From assembly GCA_964426135.1 (NCBI GenBank), contig CAYRPN010000146.1, positions 1 to 14,154 of the forward strand: DNA of 14,154 nt. The letters run 5' to 3'. Position 1 is the stretch's first letter. Every line of letters begins with the position of its first letter. A program made the position numbers and the translations under genes. The DNA comes from CAYRPN01 sp964426135 (GTDB lineage Bacteria > Planctomycetota > Phycisphaerae > Phycisphaerales > Phycisphaeraceae). Positions 1 through 5,561 of this stretch are shown here, piece by piece. Below the pieces are notes generated by a model. The model was not told the DNA's origin, ran no database searches, and was given only the letters and a program-made list of their open reading frames with translations.

Positions 1-80
1 CTGACTTCTGACTTCTGACTTCTGACTTCTGACTTCTGACTTCTGACTTCTGACTCCTCACTCCTCACTCCTCACTCCTT
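1..80. repeat. 7-bp tandem repeat array (CTGACTT / CTCACTC)
   Basis: Seven copies of CTGACTT run from position 1 to 49, followed by CTGACTC and three copies of CTCACTC up to 77. The array begins at or before the window edge. It lies just downstream of the minus-strand gene ending at 86. The same two unit types recur in the same orientation at 4932-4966. No function can be read from it, and it shows no terminator-like dyad. Confidence 0.95.
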
Positions 81-85
81 CCCTC

Positions 86-646
86 TCACTTCTTCACCAT
101 CAACTTGTCCATCTTCAACGGCTGGGCCGGCACTTGCGGGATCGCTTTCTTCGGGGCCGGCCCTACACCTTCTGGTTTTTCGATGATGAACATCGGCTGG
201 GCTTCTTCGATCGGCTGCATCGGCATCGCCTGGGTTGAACCCCAGATGATCGTGGCCGGGGCGGCGGTCAGGTTCAGGTACAGGCGGTGCGCTTCGGGCA
301 CGTGGCTGTTGGCGTCGACCGGGTACCACTCCTGGCGGATGTACTCGGCTCGCGGGTCGAGGAACTCCCGCGTGTGCAGGTGTTCCATCACGATGGCGTG
401 ATCCTTCGGGTCGGGTCGCACGGTGGCGCGGGCCTTGGCGTGCGTGATGATCCGGTCTTCGGTTTCGACGAGCACGACCTTGGTCAGGCGCTTGGCGCCC
501 ATGCGGTGCAGGTGGTGCTCGGTCACTTTCACTTCGGCGAGGCTTTGGCCGGCACGAATGACTTTCGCGTATTCGTCCGCCGAGGCCATCGCGCTGACGC
601 CGGCCACGAGGGCCGCGCCCATGACGATTCTGCTGCCCTTGATCAT
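86..646 (-). CDS. Secreted protein of unknown function
   Basis: Reads leftwards; 186 aa. The chosen start is the ATG at 646-644, preceded by GGGAGA five bases upstream, a strong ribosome site; the open frame continues to 799 but that part would be read from hairpin repeats. Residues 1-23 form a clear Sec signal peptide (basic MIKGSR, hydrophobic core, cleavage likely after AMASA). The mature protein has a charged middle part with several histidines (HLHRMG, EHLHTREF) and a proline-rich, lysine-ending tail (about residues 135-186). I recognise no family and no catalytic motif. It is probably periplasmic. It is transcribed divergently from the lipoprotein cluster across a 950-bp repeat-rich gap, so it likely has its own promoter there. 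Confidence 0.8.
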   Translation of the reverse strand: MIKGSRIVMGAALVAGVSAMASADEYAKVIRAGQSLAEVKVTEHHLHRMGAKRLTKVVLVETEDRIITHAKARATVRPDPKDHAIVMEHLHTREFLDPRAEYIRQEWYPVDANSHVPEAHRLYLNLTAAPATIIWGSTQAMPMQPIEEAQPMFIIEKPEGVGPAPKKAIPQVPAQPLKMDKLMVKK

Positions 647-761
647 GATGTCTCCCTGCCCGGTTCCACCGGGCTTCCCTCCAAAGGTTGCGTGTCTCTT
701 GTGCGTCCCTGTCTGAGGTCTATTTTGGCCGAGCGTGCGTCTTTTTCCAAGGCTCGCTTGT

Positions 762-784
762 GGGACGACTTTCAAAGTCGTCCC
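762..784. repeat. Hairpin 1 of the GACGACTT-stem family
   Basis: Perfect palindrome with 11-bp arms (GGGACGACTTT / AAAGTCGTCCC) around a single central C. It shares its stem with the next two hairpins. It has no T-tract on the plus strand, so it is not a simple terminator. Confidence 0.9.
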
Positions 785-799
785 GCGTTTGCCTTGCAC

Positions 800-821
800 G
801 GACGACTTGGGAAAGTCGTCC
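800..821. repeat. Hairpin 2 of the GACGACTT-stem family
   Basis: Arms GGACGACTT (800-808) and AAGTCGTCC (813-821) around the loop GGGA. Stem as in hairpins 1 and 3, different loop. Confidence 0.9.
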
Positions 822-829
822 CACTCCGT

Positions 830-848
830 GACGACTTGGAAAGTCGTC
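830..848. repeat. Hairpin 3 of the GACGACTT-stem family
   Basis: Arms GACGACTT (830-837) and AAGTCGTC (841-848) around the loop GGA. Third member of the set; the three are separated by 15 and 8 bp. Confidence 0.9.
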
Positions 849-874
849 CCACGTGCTCGGTTTCTTCGCGTGTG

Positions 875-901
875 TCGGCGGGTGGCGTTGACACCCGCCG
901 A
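875..901. repeat. Hairpin with GCGTTGA loop, copy 1
   Basis: Perfect 10-bp arms TCGGCGGGTG (875-884) and CACCCGCCGA (892-901) around the loop GCGTTGA (885-891). A short related hairpin follows at once: CAGG-TTGA-CCTG, 903-914. Confidence 0.85.
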
Positions 902-937
902 CCAGGTTGACCTGCGTCTCTTTTCTCAACCATCCGT

Positions 938-954
938 CCCGGGCGTTGACCGGG
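938..954. repeat. Hairpin with GCGTTGA loop, copy 2
   Basis: Arms CCCGG (938-942) and CCGGG (950-954) around GCGTTGA (943-949). The stem is short and unlike that of copy 1, while the loop is identical. A run of Ts follows at 956-960, so on the plus strand this copy could act as a weak terminator. Confidence 0.75.
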
Positions 955-965
955 GTTTTTGCAAT

Positions 966-982
966 CCCAGGCGTTGACTGGG
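966..982. repeat. Hairpin with GCGTTGA loop, copy 3
   Basis: Arms CCCAG (966-970) and CTGGG (978-982) around GCGTTGA (971-977). Again a different stem with the same loop. Confidence 0.75.
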
Positions 983-989
983 GCTGCGT

Positions 990-1016
990 GCGGCTCCAGG
1001 CGTTGACTGGAGCCGC
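990..1016. repeat. Hairpin with GCGTTGA loop, copy 4
   Basis: Perfect 10-bp arms GCGGCTCCAG (990-999) and CTGGAGCCGC (1007-1016) around GCGTTGA (1000-1006). Three further GCGTTGA words, at 1202, 1225 and 1552, lack matching stems. Confidence 0.85.
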
Positions 1017-1321
1017 GGGGTTGGCTGCACATCCGTGTGCGGTTGGGTCTCTTTTTTCCCTAGCCGGGCGACGATTGCGAGATACCTATGGCAAGGCCGG
1101 TGCCAGAGTTGCGGCGACGGGCACAATGATTGTAAGTCGTTATGATACGAGCACTTGCGGCGTAAGGGCCGGTCGGGTACCGCAAGGTGCGGTTATGCCG
1201 GGCGTTGATTTGACGCATCAATGAGCGTTGAATCCGACGTCCACGGTGAACCTGAGCCGCGCCCAACTCGCTGAATCGTCGAGGGACTGCAACGCGAACC
1301 GGCCAGCGTCAAGTCCGTAAC

Positions 1322-1410
1322 GTAGGGTGCGTCAAGGCTCGGCGCGGACGCACCACCGATGAACGGAAGGCCAACACGGTGCGTCCGCGCCGAGCCTTGA
1401 CGCACCCTAC
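1322..1410. repeat. Perfect 33-bp inverted repeat, MITE-like
   Basis: The arm at 1322-1354 starts GTAGGGTGCGTC and is matched without error by its reverse complement at 1378-1410, leaving a 23-bp spacer. Total 89 bp. The flanks (GTAAC on the left, ACCGC on the right) show no target-site duplication. It may be a small non-autonomous mobile element or a REP-type palindrome; it encodes nothing. Confidence 0.9.
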
Positions 1411-1597
1411 ACCGCCTCGCGCCGCATTTTTCAGAAGACACACGTTCCAGATGACACACGATGGCTTGAAGGTTAAAGTCCCAATAATGCCTTGCCGTAT
1501 TGTTTCTCCGATCTTCGTTCGACCGTCCGATGAATACCCAGACCTCCGCCGGCGTTGAATGGATATGCGCCGGCCCTGAACCGAGAAAGGTTTTTCC

Positions 1598-2209
1598 ATG
1601 ATGCCACGTTCCACCTCACTCCTCCTGATGACTGTCGCCGCCCTGTTCGCCGGATGTGCCGCCCAGCCGCCGCGCGGGTCTTACAGCGGGCGCGTCGCGA
1701 CGGATTACACCACCGTGCCCGAAACGCAGGACGCCCGCATCCTGCCCACCGCCCTGATGGAGGCGAGCAGCCAGGCGGCTCAGACATTCGTCCAGGAACT
1801 GGCTGATCTGCCGGAGATCGGCGCCCAGGGCGCGCCGGGCGGGCGCAGCGTCGTCATCCTCGGCGACATCAACAACAAGACGGGCATCGTCTCCACCGAC
1901 GAGTTCGAGATGACCAAGAAGCGCATCCGCAGCGACCTGATCAACAGCCGGTATGTCCGCAGCAAGGTGCAGTGGGTGGAGAACCGCGCTCGCCTGGCGA
2001 ACATCGCAGCGCGTGAAGGCGTCGGCGACACCGAAGTGCCCGCCGGCCCCGACGCGTACCCGGCGAATCACACCTTCGCCCTGAACATGGATGTCTTCCG
2101 CATCAATAGGGGTCCGGTGAACCAGTACTACCTCGAAGTCCTGCTGACCAGCTTCAAGACCAATGAGATCATCCTGTCGAAGCGCTACGAGATTAAGCAG
2201 ATTCAGTAG
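1598..2209 (+). CDS. LpoB-like lipoprotein (first copy)
   Basis: 203 aa. The start is the first of two adjacent ATGs, with AGAAAGG seven bases upstream. A lipoprotein signal ends in the lipobox LFAGC, making Cys20 the likely lipidated residue. The region from about residue 83 resembles the LpoB family: a strand SVVILGDINNKTG, then DEFEMTKKRIRSDLINSR, and the last strands EVLLTSFKTNEIILSKR. LpoB is an outer-membrane lipoprotein that activates the peptidoglycan synthase PBP1B in E. coli. That this protein does the same in a planctomycete is inference. It is first in a plus-strand lipoprotein cluster with a second LpoB-like gene, a COG3014-like gene and a YcfL-like gene, which supports the family call. 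The ending is WT-like with no truncation. Confidence 0.72.
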   Translation: MMPRSTSLLLMTVAALFAGCAAQPPRGSYSGRVATDYTTVPETQDARILPTALMEASSQAAQTFVQELADLPEIGAQGAPGGRSVVILGDINNKTGIVSTDEFEMTKKRIRSDLINSRYVRSKVQWVENRARLANIAAREGVGDTEVPAGPDAYPANHTFALNMDVFRINRGPVNQYYLEVLLTSFKTNEIILSKRYEIKQIQ

Positions 2210-2215
2210 GAAGAA

Positions 2216-2250
2216 GGGCCGAGGGCCAAGGGCCGAGGGCCGAGGGACCA
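2216..2250. repeat. 7-bp tandem repeat (GGGCCGA / GGGCCAA)
   Basis: Five consecutive units: GGGCCGA, GGGCCAA, GGGCCGA, GGGCCGA and GGGACCA. It begins six bases after the stop codon of the first LpoB-like gene. It is the reverse-complement family of TTGGCCC at 3086-3113 and the same family as the units at 6918-6945. Confidence 0.92.
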
Positions 2251-2365
2251 GAGGCTGGCTCGGCCCGTTTAGCGGATGCGCCGAAGGCGCCTGTCGAGAG
2301 ATCCCGCGACGTCTGTTCCATCACGGCGCGTTCCCGCGCCCCCAGCGATCACAAGTGAAACAAGC

Positions 2366-2968
2366 ATGGCCTTTCGCTGCTCAATCGTTCTTGCGCGAGT
2401 CCTCACATGCGGCGTCAGCCTGCTGCTCGCCGGCTGCGCCGCCAGCGCGCCGGCCTCGACGCGCATGACCGTCGATGACCTGAACGAAATGGCGGCCGCC
2501 ATGTCGCAGAGCCTCGCCCGCAGCGACGCCATGGGAGAGCGCACGCCCAACAGCCCGCACTGGGTCATCTCCATCGACAAGGCGCTGAACCTCTCCAGCG
2601 ACATCATCACCGAGAGCGAACGCTGGTTCGTCGTGCAGAAGGTGCGCTCCAGCATGCCCATCCAGGCGTTCTCCAAACAGAAGAACATCACGTTCATCAT
2701 TCCCGCCGAGCGCTACGACATGATGCGCCGCGATCCGCGCTTCGGCGTCAAGGGCGAAGAAGGCTTCGGCCGGGCCAAGCCCACGCACCAGATGACGGCG
2801 ACGTTCCGTTCCGTGACCCGCGGCAGCGCCGAGGGTCGCACCGATCAGTACTACTGCGAGTTTGAAATCCTCGATATCTCCTCGCCCCTGGCGCAGGGCG
2901 GCGGCAGCCCGGTGTGGATCGACAAGTTCGAGTACAAGCGCGCGGCGATCGGGCACATCTGGGACTAA
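2366..2968 (+). CDS. LpoB-like lipoprotein (second copy)
   Basis: 200 aa from the ATG at 2366. The frame is open upstream to 2276, but the extra 30 residues are arginine- and proline-rich and would bury the signal peptide, so the internal start is preferred; its ribosome site is weak. The signal peptide ends in LLAGC, with Cys24 as the likely lipidated residue. The mature part from about residue 62 follows the LpoB pattern: HWVISIDKALNLSSDIIT, a helix with FVVQKVRSSM, the segment KNITFIIPAERYDMM, and a final W-I-D-K-F-E-Y-K strand. It is probably a paralogue of the preceding gene with a divergent sequence, forming a pair in the same cluster. Function as a penicillin-binding-protein activator is inferred from family and neighbours. 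Confidence 0.65.
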   Translation: MAFRCSIVLARVLTCGVSLLLAGCAASAPASTRMTVDDLNEMAAAMSQSLARSDAMGERTPNSPHWVISIDKALNLSSDIITESERWFVVQKVRSSMPIQAFSKQKNITFIIPAERYDMMRRDPRFGVKGEEGFGRAKPTHQMTATFRSVTRGSAEGRTDQYYCEFEILDISSPLAQGGGSPVWIDKFEYKRAAIGHIWD

Positions 2969-2985
2969 GCGATCATTGAATACAG

Positions 2986-3019
2986 GAATTGAAAATTGAA
3001 AATTGAAAATTTGAAATTT
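2986..3019. repeat. 7-bp AT-rich tandem repeat (GAAAATT)
   Basis: GAATT, GAAAATT, GAAAATT, GAAAATTT and GAAATTT follow one another, starting 17 bases after the stop of the second LpoB-like gene. The period is again about 7 bp but the unit is unrelated to the GC-rich ones. It contrasts sharply with the GC-rich surroundings. Confidence 0.85.
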
Positions 3020-3051
3020 CAAATTGCCAATGCTCTCCCGCCTCAGGATTC

Positions 3052-3070
3052 CCCCCGGCGGAGCCGGGGG
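3052..3070 (+). promoter_or_regulatory. GC hairpin holding the putative ribosome site
   Basis: Perfect 8-bp arms CCCCCGGC (3052-3059) and GCCGGGGG (3063-3070) with the loop GGA. The stem ends three bases before the ATG at 3074. The only Shine-Dalgarno-like run, GGAG (3060-3063), is in the loop, so folding may influence translation of the next gene. The regulatory role is inference; the hairpin itself is plain. Confidence 0.6.
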
Positions 3071-3073
3071 CTA

Positions 3074-4738
3074 ATGGTTCGCCCCTTGGCCCTTGGCCCT
3101 TGGCCCTTGGCCCTGCTTCTCCTCCTCCTCCCCGGCTGCCACACCGATCGCACGCTCGATGTCACCGGCTCCGTCGTGCGCGGCGATTACGGCCAGGCGC
3201 GCATGTTCGTCCGCAACAATCTCCACAATAATCGCCGGGACCGCGAGTATCTGCTCGACCGCATGCAGTTGGGCGTGCTCACCCTCGCCGACGGCCACGC
3301 GAAGAGCGCGCAGGGCGTCTTCGAGGAAGTCTACGAGGTGCTTCGCACCCAGGGCATCAACGCGGACAAGACCGTCGCCTCCGTCGTCTTCAACGAAGAT
3401 GTGAAACTCTGGAAGGGCGAACCCTTTGAACAGGCGCTCGCCTTCGCGTTCTACGGCCTGCAGCAAGCCAGCCTAGGCCAGTGGGACAACACCCGCGCCG
3501 CGGCGGGCAACTCCCTGTTTCAGCTTCGCGACTTCGGCAACAACAAGAAGGGCGAACGCATCGACACGCTGGAAATCGCCCAGCGGGCCGTCGAATACGA
3601 ACAGAAGCAGTCGGGCAAGCCCTCCGACGGCAAGGACTATCTGAACACCGGCTACGCGGTGCGGGAGAGCAACTTCACGCTCGGCTATGTGCTGCATGGC
3701 TTGGCGAGTCAGGCGCTGGGGCGAACGCAGGAAGCAAGCGATTACTTCAACGTCGCCGCCCAGGTGGATCAGAGCGTGCGCCCGCTGGTCGATGCGCTGA
3801 AAACCGGGCAGTACAACACCGTGCTGGTGGTCAGCTACGGACTGGGGCCGGCGAAGATCGCGTACGGCCCGGACAACGCGCTGGCGAAGTTCCAGCCGCG
3901 CTATCCCAGCGACAACGCGCCGTTGATGGTGAAGGCGGGCGGCGGCACCGCGACGTTCCCCGTGGTCACCGATGTGAACGCGATGGGCACGGACCACATG
4001 TGGAACAACCTCGAGGACGTGCGCCACGCCAAGAGCGTCGTGGGCACGGGCCTGCTCGTCGCCGGCGGCGTGGTCACGGCGGTGGGCGTGCACAACGACA
4101 GTAAGGAAGCGGCGCTGATCGGCCTGGGCCTGATGGCGGCCGGCGCCATCGCCAAGGCCACCGCCCATGCGGACACGCGCTATTGCAACGTCATGCCGCA
4201 GCGGTTCTACGTTGTGCCCATCAACATCACGCAGCCCAACTCCGTCGTCGAACTGCAGGTGCAGGGCCGGGGCCAGTCGCGAATGGTGCTGGCGGGACTC
4301 GCTCCGCCGGCGCGCGGCGAGACGCTGCAGCTGCGCTACGTCAGCCTCGTTTCCGGCAGCCGCATCGGCGACAGCTTCACGCCCCCGTGGGCCACGAGCG
4401 GCCGCGTGTTCTATTCGACGAATCAGACCGGCCCCGTGCCCGGTGCGCCCTCGCCCATCGTGCTGGGAGGCAACGACGCCCGCACGCCCAGCGCTGACCT
4501 GCTGCCGGAGTATCAGAATCACCCGACGCTTCGCTTCGCCACGCCCGCCGAGTTGGAAGGCGTGTACCGAGGTCAGGGCGTCCTGCTGACGACCGAAGAT
4601 CAGGGCGGCTACGCGGGGCCGCACGTGCTCGAAGGCGGCAAGTCGCTGGTGGAGCCGCTGGCCGGCACCGCGGGCTTCATGCGCATCTTCGGGCAGACGC
4701 ACTCGTTCGTGCCGGCGCCGCAAGGCAAACGAAAATGA
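3074..4738 (+). CDS. COG3014-like lipoprotein
   Basis: 554 aa from the ATG at 3074. The frame stays open upstream to 2996, but those 26 residues come from the AT-rich repeat and a hairpin and would precede a complete signal peptide. The signal peptide ends in the lipobox LLPGC (Cys22) and its first half is encoded by four TTGGCCC repeats. Residues about 30-260 are helical and TPR-like (EYLLDRMQLGVLTLADGHAKSAQ, then AFAFYGLQQASLGQWDNTRAA). A hydrophobic glycine- and alanine-rich stretch lies at about 320-360 and is followed by ADTR and a P-x-RF motif, as I recall from COG3014 proteins. These are uncharacterised envelope proteins often found beside LpoB and YcfL genes, exactly the context here. 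Role: unknown, probably in the same envelope complex. Confidence 0.72.
   Translation: MVRPLALGPWPLALLLLLLPGCHTDRTLDVTGSVVRGDYGQARMFVRNNLHNNRRDREYLLDRMQLGVLTLADGHAKSAQGVFEEVYEVLRTQGINADKTVASVVFNEDVKLWKGEPFEQALAFAFYGLQQASLGQWDNTRAAAGNSLFQLRDFGNNKKGERIDTLEIAQRAVEYEQKQSGKPSDGKDYLNTGYAVRESNFTLGYVLHGLASQALGRTQEASDYFNVAAQVDQSVRPLVDALKTGQYNTVLVVSYGLGPAKIAYGPDNALAKFQPRYPSDNAPLMVKAGGGTATFPVVTDVNAMGTDHMWNNLEDVRHAKSVVGTGLLVAGGVVTAVGVHNDSKEAALIGLGLMAAGAIAKATAHADTRYCNVMPQRFYVVPINITQPNSVVELQVQGRGQSRMVLAGLAPPARGETLQLRYVSLVSGSRIGDSFTPPWATSGRVFYSTNQTGPVPGAPSPIVLGGNDARTPSADLLPEYQNHPTLRFATPAELEGVYRGQGVLLTTEDQGGYAGPHVLEGGKSLVEPLAGTAGFMRIFGQTHSFVPAPQGKRK
3086..3113 (+). repeat. 7-bp tandem repeat TTGGCCC, inside a signal-peptide coding region
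   Basis: Four exact units of TTGGCCC. They are read in frame within the COG3014-like gene as LALGPWPLAL, the hydrophobic part of the lipoprotein signal peptide. Because 7 is not a multiple of 3, three units encode seven residues before the pattern recurs. Confidence 0.95.
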
Positions 4739-4765
4739 ACCGCGCGACGCCACGGCGCGCTCGAC

Positions 4766-4921
4766 GTTTAGCGGGCGGGCTTTGCCCGCCGCGAACCAAC
4801 GATTGCCCCAACGCAACGCCGCAACTTTTCGCTCTCGACAACCCAAACGCAAGTGTATTCGTATGAAACGTTTGGTGAACTCCATCGCAAGCCCACGGCG
4901 GGCAAGGCCCGCCCGCTAAAC
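4766..4921. repeat. 26-bp inverted repeat around a 104-bp core
   Basis: The left arm (4766-4791, starting GTTTAGCGGGC) and the right arm (4896-4921) match as reverse complements in 25 of 26 positions. Each arm also folds on itself (GGCGGGC-TTT-GCCCGCC at 4774-4790). The core at 4792-4895 carries no convincing gene. The element fills most of the gap between the COG3014-like and YcfL-like genes and looks like a MITE or compound REP element; no target duplication is obvious. Confidence 0.85.
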
Positions 4922-4931
4922 AAATAAGATT

Positions 4932-4966
4932 CTCACTCCTCACTCCTGACTTCTGTCTTCTGTCTT
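4932..4966. repeat. 7-bp tandem repeat (CTCACTC / CTGACTT / CTGTCTT)
   Basis: Two CTCACTC, one CTGACTT and two CTGTCTT units in a row, nine bases before the ribosome site of the YcfL-like gene. Same unit family and orientation as the array at 1-80. Confidence 0.92.
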
Positions 4967-4985
4967 CTTTCCACGGAGAAACACC

Positions 4986-5402
4986 ATGCTCAAACACACC
5001 CTTACGCTCGCCATTCTCACCGCACTGCTGACCGCCTGCACCACGCCCAACCCCGCCACCCCGCCGCCGGCCGGTATGGCGGACATGCTGCCGTCGCGAG
5101 ACTATCCGCAGATCGTCGCGACCAGCGGCCTGCAGCCGTTCCTCGCCTTCGATCGTCCCAACGTGCAGGCGGCGCCCGATCGTCCGATGAGCGTGGTCAC
5201 CGGCGTGCGCAACCTCGACCCGCTTGCCGTGCGCGTGCAGTACCGTTACCTCTTCCTCGATCGCACCGGCCGGCCCATCGGTCAGCCCATGGATTTCCAG
5301 TTCGTCAGCCTGCCCGGCAACGGCGTGCAGACGTTCCTCAGCGGCAGCGCGCTGGACACCAACGCCGCCGACTGGCGCCTGGAAGTGCGCTCGGCGCGGT
5401 AA
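4986..5402 (+). CDS. YcfL-like (DUF1425) lipoprotein
   Basis: 138 aa. The start has GGAG (4975-4978) seven bases upstream. The signal peptide ends in LLTAC, with Cys18 the likely lipid anchor, followed by a Pro/Thr-rich linker. The domain from about residue 60 matches the YcfL pattern: VVTGVRNLDPLAVRVQYRY, then FLDRTGRPIG, a region around LPGNGVQTFLSGSAL, and the end ADWRLEVRSAR. E. coli YcfL is a small lipoprotein encoded next to lpoB; its exact role is not settled. This is the last gene of the lipoprotein cluster, separated from the COG3014-like gene by 247 bp of repeats, so it may have its own promoter or be read through. Its stop codon lies in the first unit of a 16-bp tandem repeat. Confidence 0.75.
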   Translation: MLKHTLTLAILTALLTACTTPNPATPPPAGMADMLPSRDYPQIVATSGLQPFLAFDRPNVQAAPDRPMSVVTGVRNLDPLAVRVQYRYLFLDRTGRPIGQPMDFQFVSLPGNGVQTFLSGSALDTNAADWRLEVRSAR

Positions 5403-5482
5403 GCGCTCGGCACAGTAAGCGCTCGGCGCGGTAAGCGCTCGGCACAGTAAGCGCTCGGCGCGGTAAGCGATCCGCGCGACAA
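5387..5482. repeat. 16-bp tandem repeat overlapping a stop codon
   Basis: Five full units alternate between GCGCTCGGCGCGGTAA and GCGCTCGGCACAGTAA in the order A-B-A-B-A, followed by a decayed sixth unit. The first unit is the 3' end of the YcfL-like gene, including its TAA. Each unit ends in TAA, and since 16 is not a multiple of 3 the stops fall in all three frames. Confidence 0.95.
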
Positions 5483-5511
5483 GCGCAAGGTCAACCAGCA
5501 GCCTTCGAACG

Positions 5512-5543
5512 AAAGCCCAGGGATTCCCATCCCTGGGCTTTTT
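5512..5543 (+). terminator. Rho-independent terminator of the lipoprotein cluster
   Basis: Perfect 13-bp stem AAAGCCCAGGGAT (5512-5524) and its complement (5529-5541), loop TCCC, ending in five Ts (5539-5543). It lies about 110 bp after the YcfL-like stop and just before the next gene. The A-run on the left arm would also allow some termination from the other strand. Confidence 0.9.
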
Positions 5544-5561
5544 CGTCAGTACGATGAGCCC

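Larger units (their letters stand above)
647..1597. other. Long non-coding, repeat-rich divergent gap
   Basis: This 951-bp stretch separates the leftward secreted-protein gene from the rightward lipoprotein cluster and should hold the promoters of both. I see no convincing gene in it: open frames here run through palindromes and lack ribosome sites and protein-like composition. It contains the two hairpin families (762-848 and 875-1016) and the 33-bp inverted repeat (1322-1410). The remaining parts, about 1020-1320 and 1411-1580, look like plain intergenic DNA. I could not pick a sigma-70 promoter with correct spacing. Confidence 0.7.

Noticed and set aside
647..799. Upstream extension of the secreted-protein gene to 799
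   Set aside because: The extra 51 residues would be read from a palindrome and would precede a complete signal peptide; the ATG at 646 has a strong ribosome site.
287..910. Plus-strand 207-residue open frame opposite the secreted-protein gene
   Set aside because: It is an antisense shadow of the signal-peptide-bearing minus-strand gene and runs on through hairpin repeats, with no ribosome site.
762..1016. Possible CRISPR array
   Set aside because: The palindromes are few, unevenly spaced, with 8-15 bp between them, and there are no cas genes. Spacers and repeats do not fit.
875..1016. Integron attC-like sites
   Set aside because: GTTGAC does not fit the GTTRRRY core, no paired RYYYAAC ends are found, and there are no gene cassettes or integrase in the window.
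1109..1146. Sigma-70 promoter with TTGCGG and TATGAT
   Set aside because: The two boxes are 26 bp apart, too far, and no better-spaced alternative was found.
2996..3073. Start of the COG3014-like gene at 2996
   Set aside because: The 26 additional residues come from the GAAAATT repeat and a GC hairpin and would push the signal peptide inwards.
3473..4885. Minus-strand 470-residue open frame
   Set aside because: It is the high-GC shadow of the COG3014-like gene, rich in Arg, His and Ala, with no recognisable motif. The same holds for the long minus-strand frames at 6235-7524, 8017-9150, 9322-10890 and 11104-12693.
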